A stretch of DNA of 38,169 nt from Candidatus Bipolaricaulota bacterium. GTDB lineage: Bacteria > Bipolaricaulota > Bipolaricaulia > UBA7950 > UBA9294. How positions within the stretch are numbered: position 1 is the stretch's first letter; every line of letters begins with the position of its first letter. The position numbers and the translations under genes were made by a program. The stretch spans positions 1 to 38,169 of the forward strand of contig JAUWGE010000014.1 of the NCBI GenBank assembly GCA_030606565.1, written 5' to 3'. A model generated the notes under the pieces. That model ran no database searches, was not told the DNA's origin, and saw only the letters and a list, made by a program, of their open reading frames with translations. This document shows positions 1 through 7,206 of this stretch, piece by piece.

Positions 1-155
1 CCTTTCTCGTTGGTAACGTCCCAGCCTAAGGCTTTGAACAACGGATCGATGAACTCCCGCCGCGCTTGAGTTTCGTTGTACTCGTGGGAGCGATAGGCAT
101 CGCGATTGCGTTCAAATCGCTCAATCAGCTTGAGGACTTCCTTAGGCGTGGGCAC
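1..155 (-). CDS. Type IIG (Eco57I-like) restriction-modification enzyme, N-terminal fragment
   Basis: Only the first ~51 codons lie in the window; the gene runs off the left edge. Reading the minus strand from a GTG start at 155-153 gives MPTPKEVLKLIERFERNRD, followed by a stretch with YNETQARREFIDPLFKALGW. That N-terminus is characteristic of large single-chain restriction/methyltransferase proteins of the Eco57I/type IIG kind, where the segment precedes the nuclease and N6-adenine methylase domains. A GGGAGG ribosome-binding site sits just upstream; an in-frame GTG a few codons earlier is possible but would add residues not usual in the family. The methylase and nuclease motifs are outside the window, so the assignment rests on this N-terminal signature only. 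Confidence 0.7.
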   Translation of the reverse strand, partial: MPTPKEVLKLIERFERNRDAYRSHEYNETQARREFIDPLFKALGWDVTNEK

Positions 156-752
156 GTCCCTCCCGTCTTTCTGCACTTATGTCAATAAGTAATAGTTTAT
201 AACGACCCACAGGACTGGACAAGTGAGGAAATGGGGGGCCGGGCGGTGATCGGCGGAATTTCTGGAGTCTGATCTTCCCTTTCGGCATTTCTCGGAATTC
301 GAGGGACATAAAACTTATTTCAGGCTGCTCCTTGAGGAATCATGGTATGCGTTTCCGGAATTCACACGGTAAGGTCAGCTACCCCGCTTCCCGAAGTGCC
401 CTGAGGCCGCGACGAAGGCTCATTTGCTGGCCGTACATCAGTAGGCCCGCTCGGAAGACCCGTGCCGAACCCCACAACAACACGATGCCCCCAAGCAGGG
501 TCACGGCCAAGAATGCTGGGGTCAGATGCTGTATCGCCTGTCAAAATGTACGAGACCTTTCCTTTTGCAGGCAGAGGGCGCGCGTAGGGCACAGAGGAAT
601 TGAGAGATCCGAAGATCGGATGAGTGAGAGATTGAGATGCCAAATCACTCAATCCCTCACTCGCTAAATCACTCAATCTCTTTCTCAAGCTCCGCGATCT
701 CCGCGGTAAATGCTTCTGTCTCGTGAGGAAAAGTACGCAACATCCGCCGAAT
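156..752. other. Gene-poor stretch, about 600 bp
   Basis: No ORF here looks like a real protein. Two overlapping ORFs of about 110 codons on opposite strands have low-complexity, non-family-like translations and are taken as noise. The right part holds a hairpin/repeat cluster (listed separately). On the minus strand, 24 codons beginning MLRTFPHETEAF and ending in a Glu-rich tail follow in frame after the aminotransferase stop. This could be the end of a lost gene but cannot be supported further. Confidence 0.5.
624..678. repeat. Hairpin plus short direct repeat cluster
   Basis: GTGAGAGATTGAG at 624-636 pairs with CTCAATCCCTCAC at 648-660, giving 13-bp arms with one mismatch and an 11-nt loop. 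The 13-mer AAATCACTCAATC occurs twice, at 642-654 and 666-678, so the right arm is part of a 24-bp-spaced direct repeat. There is no T-run, so it is not a typical intrinsic terminator for the aminotransferase gene that ends just downstream on the minus strand, although it lies where one would be expected. Confidence 0.6.
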
Positions 753-2135
753 TTAGCGCGACAGCGCTCCTTTGACGAGATCCTTTCCCACCTTCCATAG
801 GCCGCCGGGGAAGCGGTGCGCGTCGGCGAGCACCTTATCGAGTGCGTCGAGGGCGTAATCGACCTCCTTCTCGCCGATGACGAGAGGCGGTAGGAACTTG
901 ACGATGTTCACCCGGTGTCCGGAGACCTGAGTGAGGAGATGGTGATCGTGCATCAAGCCCATCACTACCATCTGGGCGAAGAGGCCTTCTTGCACCTTCT
1001 CCAACGCGGTCCACCCTCCTTTCAGCTTGAGCGATTTCGGCGGACCGAACTCGATAGCCACCATCAGTCCCTTCCCGCGCACGTCCTTCACCATCTCGTA
1101 GCGGTCCTTCAATCGTTCGAGCCCGGCCAGGAACCGCTCCCCCATCCGGGCGGCGTTTAAGATCAGATCCTCCTCTTCCAATATCTCAAGCATCGCCAGC
1201 CCCGCCCCCATTGCGAGTTCGTTCATCCCGAAGGTGTTGGAGTGAACGACCGCGCGTTCGAGCCCAGAGAAGACCTTTTTATGAATCTCCCGCCGCAGGA
1301 GGATCGCCCCCACTGGGACGAAGCCTCCGCTCAACGCCTTAGAGATAGGAACGATGTCTGGCGAAATTCCCCAGTGCTCACCGCAGAAGAACCTCCCTGT
1401 CCGGCCGAGTCCCGCCTGGACTTCATCAGCAATGAACAGAGTCCCATATTGATGACAGAGCCGCTGCGCTTCCAGGAGGAACTTGTCGTTTGGTATATAG
1501 ACCCCCTTCCCCTGAATCGGTTCGGCGATGAACGCCGCCACGTCCCCTTTCTTCAGTTCGCGCTCCAGGACGTCGAGATCGTTCATCGGAATCGGCGTCG
1601 CCGGAAGGAGTTCCCCAAACCCGGAGGTGAAGTGCTCGCTCCCGTTGACCGATAGTGCTCCCAGTGTCAGGCCGTGGAAAGCATAATCCAGATACAAGAA
1701 TCGCTTACGACCGGTCGCCGCACGGGCGAACTTCAGCGCCCCCTCGACCGATTCGGCCCCGGAGTTGGTGAAGAAGACCGCGTCGAGCCCGGGATAGCTC
1801 GCCTTTCCCATCCGCGTTAATCGCTCCGCTAATAGACCCGCAAGCAAAGGACAGTCCATCTGAATCAGGTTTGGTCGATCTAAGTCAAGTAGCTCACGCA
1901 AGACCCGTTTGATTTTGGGGTGGTTTCGTCCCAGGTGGAAAACGCCATACCCACCGAGGAAGTCCAGATACTTGTTTCCATCCTGATCGTGAAGGTAAGC
2001 ACCCTCGCCTTTAGTATAGACCTTATCATAGCCGATTATTCGTAGCACCCGGACAAAGGCCGGATTGATGTATTTCCTGTGTAGATCGTAGTTCTCTCCA
2101 TTGTGCTCCGCGAGAAGCTGGGCAATCTCCATCAT
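753..2135 (-). CDS. Class III PLP-dependent aminotransferase
   Basis: A complete 460-residue fold-type I, class III (ornithine/4-aminobutyrate-type) aminotransferase. Visible family features are the substrate/cofactor loop FFTNSGAESVEGALKFAR, the FHGLTLGALS segment, the Asp of FIADEVQAGLGRTG that contacts the PLP pyridine nitrogen, and the Schiff-base lysine in ISKALSGG. The protein is longer than acetylornithine aminotransferases (about 400 residues) and closer to the putrescine/diamine group, but the substrate cannot be told from sequence alone. GGAGGT lies just before two adjacent Met codons; the second (2132-2130) has slightly better spacing. It is divergent from the TatT-like gene across a 122-bp promoter region and is not in an obvious operon. 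Confidence 0.9.
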   Translation of the reverse strand: MMEIAQLLAEHNGENYDLHRKYINPAFVRVLRIIGYDKVYTKGEGAYLHDQDGNKYLDFLGGYGVFHLGRNHPKIKRVLRELLDLDRPNLIQMDCPLLAGLLAERLTRMGKASYPGLDAVFFTNSGAESVEGALKFARAATGRKRFLYLDYAFHGLTLGALSVNGSEHFTSGFGELLPATPIPMNDLDVLERELKKGDVAAFIAEPIQGKGVYIPNDKFLLEAQRLCHQYGTLFIADEVQAGLGRTGRFFCGEHWGISPDIVPISKALSGGFVPVGAILLRREIHKKVFSGLERAVVHSNTFGMNELAMGAGLAMLEILEEEDLILNAARMGERFLAGLERLKDRYEMVKDVRGKGLMVAIEFGPPKSLKLKGGWTALEKVQEGLFAQMVVMGLMHDHHLLTQVSGHRVNIVKFLPPLVIGEKEVDYALDALDKVLADAHRFPGGLWKVGKDLVKGALSR

Positions 2136-2171
2136 GCCACCTCCACTTGGATCTTAGCGCCCCTGGCTGGA

Positions 2172-2202
2172 ATTGTAAAATCCCTTTCCCTTGACTTGTA
2201 AA
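2172..2202 (-). promoter_or_regulatory. Candidate promoter of the aminotransferase gene
   Basis: Minus strand: -35 TTTACA (2202-2197) and -10 TACAAT (2177-2172). Both boxes match 5 of 6 consensus positions, but the 19-bp spacer is long. The predicted transcript would start about 30 nt before the ATG. Confidence 0.35.
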
Positions 2203-2219
2203 GCCCAATCCGCTAAAGA
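2191..2219 (+). promoter_or_regulatory. Candidate promoter of the TatT-like gene
   Basis: -35 TTGACT (2191-2196), 17-bp spacer, weak -10 TAAAGA (2214-2219). It overlaps the opposing aminotransferase promoter, so the two genes could compete for polymerase. Confidence 0.35.
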
Positions 2220-2257
2220 AGAGGTTTGAGGATCACATCATACAAGGAGGAGGTAAC

Positions 2258-3172
2258 GTGAGAAGCCGATACTTCTATTTAGCGGCATATTGCTTGATCT
2301 TTTGCAGCGTCCTGCTCACCCTGCCATTTGCTGTTCCGCTGGTCAGCGGTAACTCCGCTATCCAGTCCATCGCGCAGGGTGACCAAGCCTACAACCAGCG
2401 ATTCGATATCGAAACTGATGAGCCTATGGAGTTCCTCAAGGCTTATAAACCCCATATCGAAAGAGCTATCGGCTACTATGCGATTTCTATACAAGATCCA
2501 AGCACCCTGTCGATCCAATCTCAGGCCTATGTGTACAACCGCCTTGCTCAGCTCAATTATGAGCTTGCCAAGGTCTTGATCTTAGAAGAGGGTAAAGAGC
2601 AAGAGATCACGGATGCACTCGTCCAAGGTAAGGAATACGGGTTTATGAGCCTCGAGCTTCACTCAGGCTTTGACAGAGAAAGGTTCATTGATACCCTCAA
2701 CTGGGTCAAAGATGTGGCTGCCCTGGTGTGGACAGCGGACTGCTGGGGAACATGGCTTGGGTATAATCCAATAGAAGGTTTATGGAATCTCTCCAAAATC
2801 AAGAAGATGTACGAGCAAGCTATAGCAGTAGATGAGTATTTCTGGGGCGGTAGTAGTCATAATGGACTAGGGGCACTTCTTGGAACAACGCCGAGCATGC
2901 TCGGTGGAGATCCGCAGGAGGCCCAAGTGCAGTTTAAAAGAGCATTGGAAATCGATCCCTATTATCTCCCTCCCTCAGTTGTCTATGCTGAAAGCTACGG
3001 TTTCACTCATTCCTTTGGCACCCGGAATGGCATCCGCAACCGGCAGCTTATAGAGGAGCGGTTGACTTTCGTCACTGAAGCTCCGGTGGGCGAAGAAAGG
3101 CCTTTCTGGAACTGGGAGGCCAAAGCCGAAGCCGAGCTTCTATGGCTGGAATTGGAAAGATTCTCTCGATGA
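2258..3172 (+). CDS. TatT-like TPR protein (TRAP transporter T-component family)
   Basis: A 304-residue exported or membrane-anchored protein with a hydrophobic N-terminal segment (about residues 8-28) and no lipobox Cys. The body resembles the TatT (T-component) family first described in Treponema, an alpha-helical TPR-like protein thought to assist periplasmic TRAP uptake. Family-like landmarks are the tryptophan-rich WTADCWGTWLGYNP segment, FWGGSSHNGLGALLG, then GGDPQEAQVQFKRALEIDP, which is a TPR helix pair. It starts at GTG with a strong AAGGAGGAGG site. No TRAP membrane or binding subunits are nearby. A clear paralogue lies at 36202-37068, with matching spacing of these motifs and a shared C-terminal pattern (GIR..LIEE... 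then PFWN..AK). The ligand is unknown. Confidence 0.75.
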   Translation: MRSRYFYLAAYCLIFCSVLLTLPFAVPLVSGNSAIQSIAQGDQAYNQRFDIETDEPMEFLKAYKPHIERAIGYYAISIQDPSTLSIQSQAYVYNRLAQLNYELAKVLILEEGKEQEITDALVQGKEYGFMSLELHSGFDRERFIDTLNWVKDVAALVWTADCWGTWLGYNPIEGLWNLSKIKKMYEQAIAVDEYFWGGSSHNGLGALLGTTPSMLGGDPQEAQVQFKRALEIDPYYLPPSVVYAESYGFTHSFGTRNGIRNRQLIEERLTFVTEAPVGEERPFWNWEAKAEAELLWLELERFSR

Positions 3173-3251
3173 GGATTTCGACAGACAGGACCCAGCGACC
3201 GTTTTACAATACGCTTTCCCTCGACCGGGTAAAGCGATACGCTCACCAGGG

Positions 3252-4241
3252 CTAGGTGCAGACGTAGCCGTTATCGTGAAACCAGTCAACGGCTTTTCGA
3301 AGCGCACCCTTGGCCGAGGTCCGAGGGAAACCGAGCTCGCGGATCGCCTTGCCGGGATCGTAGTACATGTAGTGACGGGACATGCGGATCGTGTCCGGAG
3401 TCATGCGCGGCGTAGCTCCCGTAATCTTGCAGAAGGCGGCGTTTAAGTACGACAGCCCAAGGATCGGATAGTAGGGGATCTTCGTGTGTGGTACGGGGAT
3501 TTCGGTGATCTTAGAGAGGAGCCCAAGGAGCTCGCCCATCGTCATATCCTCCCCACCGAGAATGTAGCGCTCGCCGATCCGTCCCTTTTCAGCAGCGAGG
3601 AGGTGTCCAAGTGCCACGTCCTCAACGTCGACCACGTTCATCCCAGTCTCCACGTATGCGGGAATACGGTTATTGAGAAAGTCGAGGATCGTCTGGCCTG
3701 TCGGGGTCGGCTTGATGTCGCGCGGGCCGACCGGGAATGAGGGATTGACAATCACCACGGGAAGGCCGCTACGGGCGTAGTCGAGAGCAATCTGTTCGGC
3801 ACGGTACTTGCTCTTCTTATAGTCACCGACGATCTTTCCGGGGTCGACCGGCGTCTCCTCAGTCACAGGTTCCTTCCCCTCGGGGACCGCCAGAGTGGCG
3901 ACCGAGCTCGTGTACACAATACGTTCTACGCCCGCTTCCTTTGCGACCTCAAGAACGTTACGGGTCCCCTCAACATTTACCCGATAGATCAGCCCAGGCT
4001 CACGGACCCAGAAGGAGTAAAGGGCAGCAGCGTGAAAGACCCGTTTGCACCCCCGCACTGCTCGACGCAGGGAGTCGATATCGGTGATGTCCCCTTGAAC
4101 AAGCTCGATCTCAAGGCCGTCCAGGTTGCGCGTATTTGCGCCCTTACGGACGAGCGCGCGGACCTCATAGTCGGCTTTTAACAACTCCCACACGATGCTT
4201 GAACCGATAAACCCCGTTCCACCAGTAACAAATGCCCTCAG
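3252..4241 (-). CDS. hpnA: HpnA-like NAD-dependent sugar epimerase/dehydratase
   Basis: An extended short-chain dehydrogenase. It has a Rossmann glycine motif AFVTGGTGFIGSS at the N-terminus, the YTSSVATL strand with the catalytic Ser/Thr, and YKKSKYRAE carrying the Tyr-x3-Lys pair, followed by NPSFPVGPRD. Overall it resembles hopanoid-associated sugar epimerases (HpnA, about 330 residues), but no squalene-hopene genes are in the window, so the role is open. The longest frame starts at a TTG at 4313 with no ribosome-binding site and 24 residues that do not fit the family. A CTG at 4241-4239, six nt after AAAGGGGG, yields the expected start (L/M)RAFVTGGTG. I favour this CTG start (about 329 residues). 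Confidence 0.75.
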   Translation of the reverse strand: MRAFVTGGTGFIGSSIVWELLKADYEVRALVRKGANTRNLDGLEIELVQGDITDIDSLRRAVRGCKRVFHAAALYSFWVREPGLIYRVNVEGTRNVLEVAKEAGVERIVYTSSVATLAVPEGKEPVTEETPVDPGKIVGDYKKSKYRAEQIALDYARSGLPVVIVNPSFPVGPRDIKPTPTGQTILDFLNNRIPAYVETGMNVVDVEDVALGHLLAAEKGRIGERYILGGEDMTMGELLGLLSKITEIPVPHTKIPYYPILGLSYLNAAFCKITGATPRMTPDTIRMSRHYMYYDPGKAIRELGFPRTSAKGALRKAVDWFHDNGYVCT

Positions 4242-4361
4242 AACAAACCCCCTTTCCAGCGATCGCTCAAATCGCGCGAGGGACAATCGCGGTTCTTCTG
4301 CGTCCTGGCTCAAGTTACAATAACGACAAGATCATTTCCAATTATATGGGATGTGCTTCCT

Positions 4362-4540
4362 ATGAAACGAGGCTCTCTCACACTCGTATCACTGCTTGGG
4401 GTCGCACTCCTTGTCTCTGGCTGTTCTTTAGTTTAGGCATGATCGACTACGCGGGAACAATCATGCGATTAACCTATCAGATGAGGATTGCGCACGAAAA
4501 GCGGCCTATCCTTGATGTCCTGGCGACACTTAACCCTTAA
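4362..4540 (+). pseudogene. Broken small lipoprotein gene
   Basis: ATG at 4362 opens MKRGSLTLVSLLGVALLVSG and then Cys, a textbook signal peptide with lipobox LVSGC. It stops after 24 codons (TAG 4434-4436), right behind the Cys. In another frame the sequence continues without a stop as GMIDYAGTIMRLTYQMRIAH to a TAA ending at 4540. A single-base slip near 4430-4436 would join them into a lipoprotein of about 58 residues. It may be a frameshifted gene, a sequencing error, or chance continuation after a very short lipopeptide. It overlaps the region upstream of the epimerase on the other strand. Confidence 0.4.
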
Positions 4541-4550
4541 GGATCAAGAA

Positions 4551-4850
4551 TTACTCTTCTTGGATTCGGTAAACGGTGTTCCCATTACGGGGAATGTTCG
4601 CTGGCCATTCCTCCTCGGCTTGGGGAAGGGTCACCAACAGACCAACCTCGCTCCCTCCGCCAACTTCCGTCACCGCTTTGTGTTCGACCTCCAGTGACTC
4701 AACCGTCTGCTCGATATAGGTGTGCGGACCTCTGATACAGAGCCGGTCGCCCACTTTGAGTGTCTGACCTGCGTGAATCTTTACCGCGGCTACGCAGATC
4801 CTCTGAAAGAAATCGGTGACTCGTCCAATCTCAATCTCCGCGTGCGCCAT
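4551..4850 (-). CDS. Stand-alone EF-Tu domain-2-like protein
   Basis: A 99-residue single-domain protein of the kind annotated 'translation elongation factor-like'. The chain EIEIGRVTDFF, AAVKIHAGQTLKVGDRLCIR, TVESLEVEHKAVTEV, GSEVGLLV follows the beta-barrel domain 2 of EF-Tu/IF2-type GTPases but has no GTPase domain. Cellular function is not established for this family. The start is ATG 4850-4848, with AAGGAGG seven nt upstream; an earlier in-frame Met has no support. It follows tRNA-Val on the same strand by about 107 nt and could share its transcript. No terminator with a T-run is visible after the stop. Confidence 0.75.
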   Translation of the reverse strand: MAHAEIEIGRVTDFFQRICVAAVKIHAGQTLKVGDRLCIRGPHTYIEQTVESLEVEHKAVTEVGGGSEVGLLVTLPQAEEEWPANIPRNGNTVYRIQEE

Positions 4851-4957
4851 GTGCACCGCCTCCTTCCGCACGTAACAAACTCTCCTCTACTTCATCCTTC
4901 ATCACCCTACGCAGGAAAGGCAGGAAAGTCAACACGGCAGACAAGCAAGAGAGATAA

Positions 4958-5030
4958 TGGGCGAAGCAGGGCTCGAACCTGCGACCTTTCGGATGTGACC
5001 CGAACGCTCTTCCAACTGAGCTATTCGCCC
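4958..5030 (-). tRNA. tRNA-Val (anticodon CAC)
   Basis: The minus strand folds as a full cloverleaf. Acceptor GGGCGAA/TTCGCCC is a perfect 7-bp stem, D-arm GCTC/GAGC, anticodon stem TTCGG/CCGAA with loop GTCACAT giving anticodon CAC (reads GUG), a 5-nt variable loop, and T-arm GCAGG/CCTGC with TTCGAGC. The discriminator is A, and CCA is not encoded. It lies 39 nt after the rng stop and has its own promoter. Confidence 0.95.
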
Positions 5031-5044
5031 AATATTCTTTTTTT

Positions 5045-5073
5045 ATTCTAGCGAGCCTAAGGCGGGGAATCAA
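5045..5073 (-). promoter_or_regulatory. Promoter of tRNA-Val
   Basis: Minus strand: -35 TTGATT (5073-5068), 17-bp spacer, -10 TAGAAT (5050-5045). The predicted start near 5038 is about 8 nt before the mature tRNA 5' end. The -35 box overlaps the rng stop codon. Confidence 0.6.
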
Positions 5074-6299
5074 GCATCAAATTCCGCATTCCCCAGTAGG
5101 CCAGTCAGGCTCTCCCCCGCCCGCTTCCTCGTGATTTCCACCAGTCCGAGACCGGTGATGTCGATGAAGTCTGTCGGAACTCGATCCTTTTTAAACTCTT
5201 CTTTGACTTTGTTGACCACCTGCTGCTCATGACGTTGGGTCTCCATATCCACAAAGTCAACCACGATAATCCCGCTGATCTGCCGCAGGCGCAACTGTCG
5301 CGCGATCTCCTGTGCTGCCTCCAGGTTCGTGTTCAGAATCGCCGCCTGTTGGTTGCGGTGCCGCACATCCGCCCCTGTATTGACATCGATCGCAGTGAGG
5401 GCTTCGGCTTCATCAATTACTAGAAACCCACCGCCAGCGAGGTTGACCCGACGAGAGAGGGTCTCTTGAATCTGTTCCTCCACGCGAAAGTGTTTGAAGA
5501 GGTGAGTTTTATCCTGATGCAGGCGGATACGATCTTTGTACTCCGCCATCTGCATGTAGTCAAGAAAATAGAGGATTTTCTCCTGAAAAAACTTCGAGTC
5601 GACAATCACCTCATGGACGTCGGGAAGAAGTCGATCACGAAGGATCGTTTGCACCAGCCCCATCGTCTTATGCAATAGTTGCGGAGCCGACGAATTACGG
5701 GCTGCCTCCTGAATCCTTTTCCAGGTTTCAGCAAGGAGCCGGTAGTCGCGCTCCAGATCCTCCTTACTCGCTCCCTGCGCGGCTGTGCGGGCGATCATCC
5801 CCTCGCCATTCCTCTTTAACCCACGCGCGATCCGCCGAAGGCGACGCTGGTCCCGGACGTTCTCGATCCGGCGAGAGACACCGAGGCGGTCCTCCGTAGG
5901 AAGTAATACCCAGTACCGCCCGGGGAGGCTGATCTTTGTCGTCCCCTGTGGGTTCTTTGAACCTATCCCACCACGCCTCACCTGCAAGATCAAAGTCTGA
6001 CCAGAACGGAGGATCTTATTGATTGGCGCCGCTCCATGCCACGGCTTAAACCCACAGCTCAAAAGCATTGCATCATTGATCTCCCCTTGGGAGAGGAACA
6101 AACTCTTCTTCTCGCCAACATCGACAAACGCCGATCCCAAACCAGGAAGGACATCTTCCACCCTCCCTTTATAGACATTCCCAACGATCTTTTCCTGCGT
6201 CGGGTGTCCGTAGTAAATCTCCATTAGTCGGTCGTCCTCCAGGATTGCCACGCGCGTACGCTTGGCCTGCTGATCGGATGAATCGACCGATATCAGAAT
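5070..6299 (-). CDS. rng: Ribonuclease G/E family endoribonuclease, C-terminally short
   Basis: RNase G/E processes rRNA precursors and cleaves mRNA at single-stranded AU-rich sites. The S1-like RNA-binding domain (IVGNVYKGRVEDVLPGLGSA) is near the N-terminus. The catalytic DNase I-like subdomain carries both metal-binding aspartates, in AIDVNTG and VVDFVDM. The chain ends just after LVEITRKRAGESL, where RNase E and G normally continue with a CPxC zinc-link; that link and everything after it are missing (about 409 residues against about 490 in E. coli RNase G). The first ATG/GTG/TTG (GTG 6251) would cut off family sequence, because the frame upstream reads KRILISVDSSDQQAKRTRVA. The real start is probably ATT 6299-6297 or CTG 6296-6294, right over the folK stop, implying translational coupling. 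Confidence 0.85.
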   Translation of the reverse strand: MLISVDSSDQQAKRTRVAILEDDRLMEIYYGHPTQEKIVGNVYKGRVEDVLPGLGSAFVDVGEKKSLFLSQGEINDAMLLSCGFKPWHGAAPINKILRSGQTLILQVRRGGIGSKNPQGTTKISLPGRYWVLLPTEDRLGVSRRIENVRDQRRLRRIARGLKRNGEGMIARTAAQGASKEDLERDYRLLAETWKRIQEAARNSSAPQLLHKTMGLVQTILRDRLLPDVHEVIVDSKFFQEKILYFLDYMQMAEYKDRIRLHQDKTHLFKHFRVEEQIQETLSRRVNLAGGGFLVIDEAEALTAIDVNTGADVRHRNQQAAILNTNLEAAQEIARQLRLRQISGIIVVDFVDMETQRHEQQVVNKVKEEFKKDRVPTDFIDITGLGLVEITRKRAGESLTGLLGNAEFDA

Positions 6300-6826
6300 C
6301 CTTTTTCCTTTAATTTGGTCACCTTCTTTTCCTCATCGAGTCCTGCCAGAATCTTGGCAAATCGTTTCCCATTTCTCGGATCTACTATCTTGGGTGCAAT
6401 CTCGAGGAGCGGAACCAGGACGAACCGCCGTTCGTGCATGCGCGGATGCGGGATCTCCAACCCCTCTTCGCGGACTACCTGCCCCTTATATAGGAGCACA
6501 TCAATATCAAGCACGCGCGGTCCGAACCGAAACGTCTTTTTCCTACCCCTCTCTCTCTCGATCCTCTTGCACAGGACGAGAACCTCCCGTGGCATGAGGT
6601 TCGTCCGACCAGCGACGACCGCGTTCAAGTACCACGGTTGCTCAATAAGGCCAACCGGTTCGGTTTCATAGAGAGAAGAACGTCGTCGTACAGTTACACC
6701 CCCGTTCTCAAGCGCGGCGATCCCCCCCTCAATATGTAATCTACGCTCTCCGATGTTCGATCCGAGGCAGAGGAAGACCCATTCCGTAATTACCTCCGCT
6801 CCTTGATCAACTCGATTGCAGCACAT
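6293..6826 (-). CDS. folK: HPPK, 6-hydroxymethyl-7,8-dihydropterin pyrophosphokinase
   Basis: Transfers pyrophosphate from ATP to 6-hydroxymethyl-dihydropterin in folate synthesis. Signature pieces are FLCLGSNIGER at the start, NAVVAGRTNL, then the HPPK signature FRFGPRVLDIDVLLY with the two metal-binding aspartates, and IPHPRMHERRFVLVPLLEI. The ATG at 6826 has AAGGTGG upstream but makes an N-terminal extension of about 15 residues that overlaps folB by 37 bp; a start closer to the folB stop is possible, but no standard codon is available there. Its stop lies inside the start region of rng. Confidence 0.9.
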   Translation of the reverse strand: MCCNRVDQGAEVITEWVFLCLGSNIGERRLHIEGGIAALENGGVTVRRRSSLYETEPVGLIEQPWYLNAVVAGRTNLMPREVLVLCKRIERERGRKKTFRFGPRVLDIDVLLYKGQVVREEGLEIPHPRMHERRFVLVPLLEIAPKIVDPRNGKRFAKILAGLDEEKKVTKLKEKGF

Positions 6827-7170
6827 GCCACCTTCCCTAAGCCCGGTGGGCTGAGCTTCTGCACCCGTACCAGTATCCTCAGTATCTTGGGGAACCGCGC
6901 AAGCAGACCGTTTGCGATCGCATCGGCAAAGGACTCGATGAGAAAATATTGTCGTGTCCGATTGATCCCGCGAACAGTGCTTACTATCTTGCGGTAGTCA
7001 ATACTATCCTCTAAACGATCGCTGCTTGTGACCTTCTCAAACTTCCCTTCCAATTCAAGATCGATTCGAAAACAGTTTCCCTTCGTGCGCTCTGCGTCAG
7101 TGCAGCCGTGAAAACCGACCAGCTCAATTCCCTCAACAACAAGGCGGACACTTTCTAAGCGAGCTCCCAT
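6790..7170 (-). CDS. folB: Dihydroneopterin aldolase
   Basis: 126 residues. FolB cleaves 7,8-dihydroneopterin to the HPPK substrate and glycolaldehyde, so it sits one step before folK, which overlaps its 3' end. Visible motifs are VEGIELVGFHGC.DAERTKG with the active-site Glu, IDYRKIV, LIESFADAIANGLL, and VRVQKLSPP with the catalytic Lys. It is separated from glyS by 36 bp. No folP, folE or folC is seen in the window, so the rest of the folate pathway lies elsewhere. Confidence 0.9.
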   Translation of the reverse strand: MGARLESVRLVVEGIELVGFHGCTDAERTKGNCFRIDLELEGKFEKVTSSDRLEDSIDYRKIVSTVRGINRTRQYFLIESFADAIANGLLARFPKILRILVRVQKLSPPGLGKVACAAIELIKERR

Positions 7171-7206
7171 ACCTACCCTTTTCTCTATTGCGAAGAGGAA
7201 AGACTT

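Noticed and set aside
332-688. Two ORFs of about 110 codons on opposite strands in the left gene-poor region
   Set aside because: The translations resemble no family, overlap each other, and cover the hairpin/repeat cluster; no ribosome-binding sites were seen.
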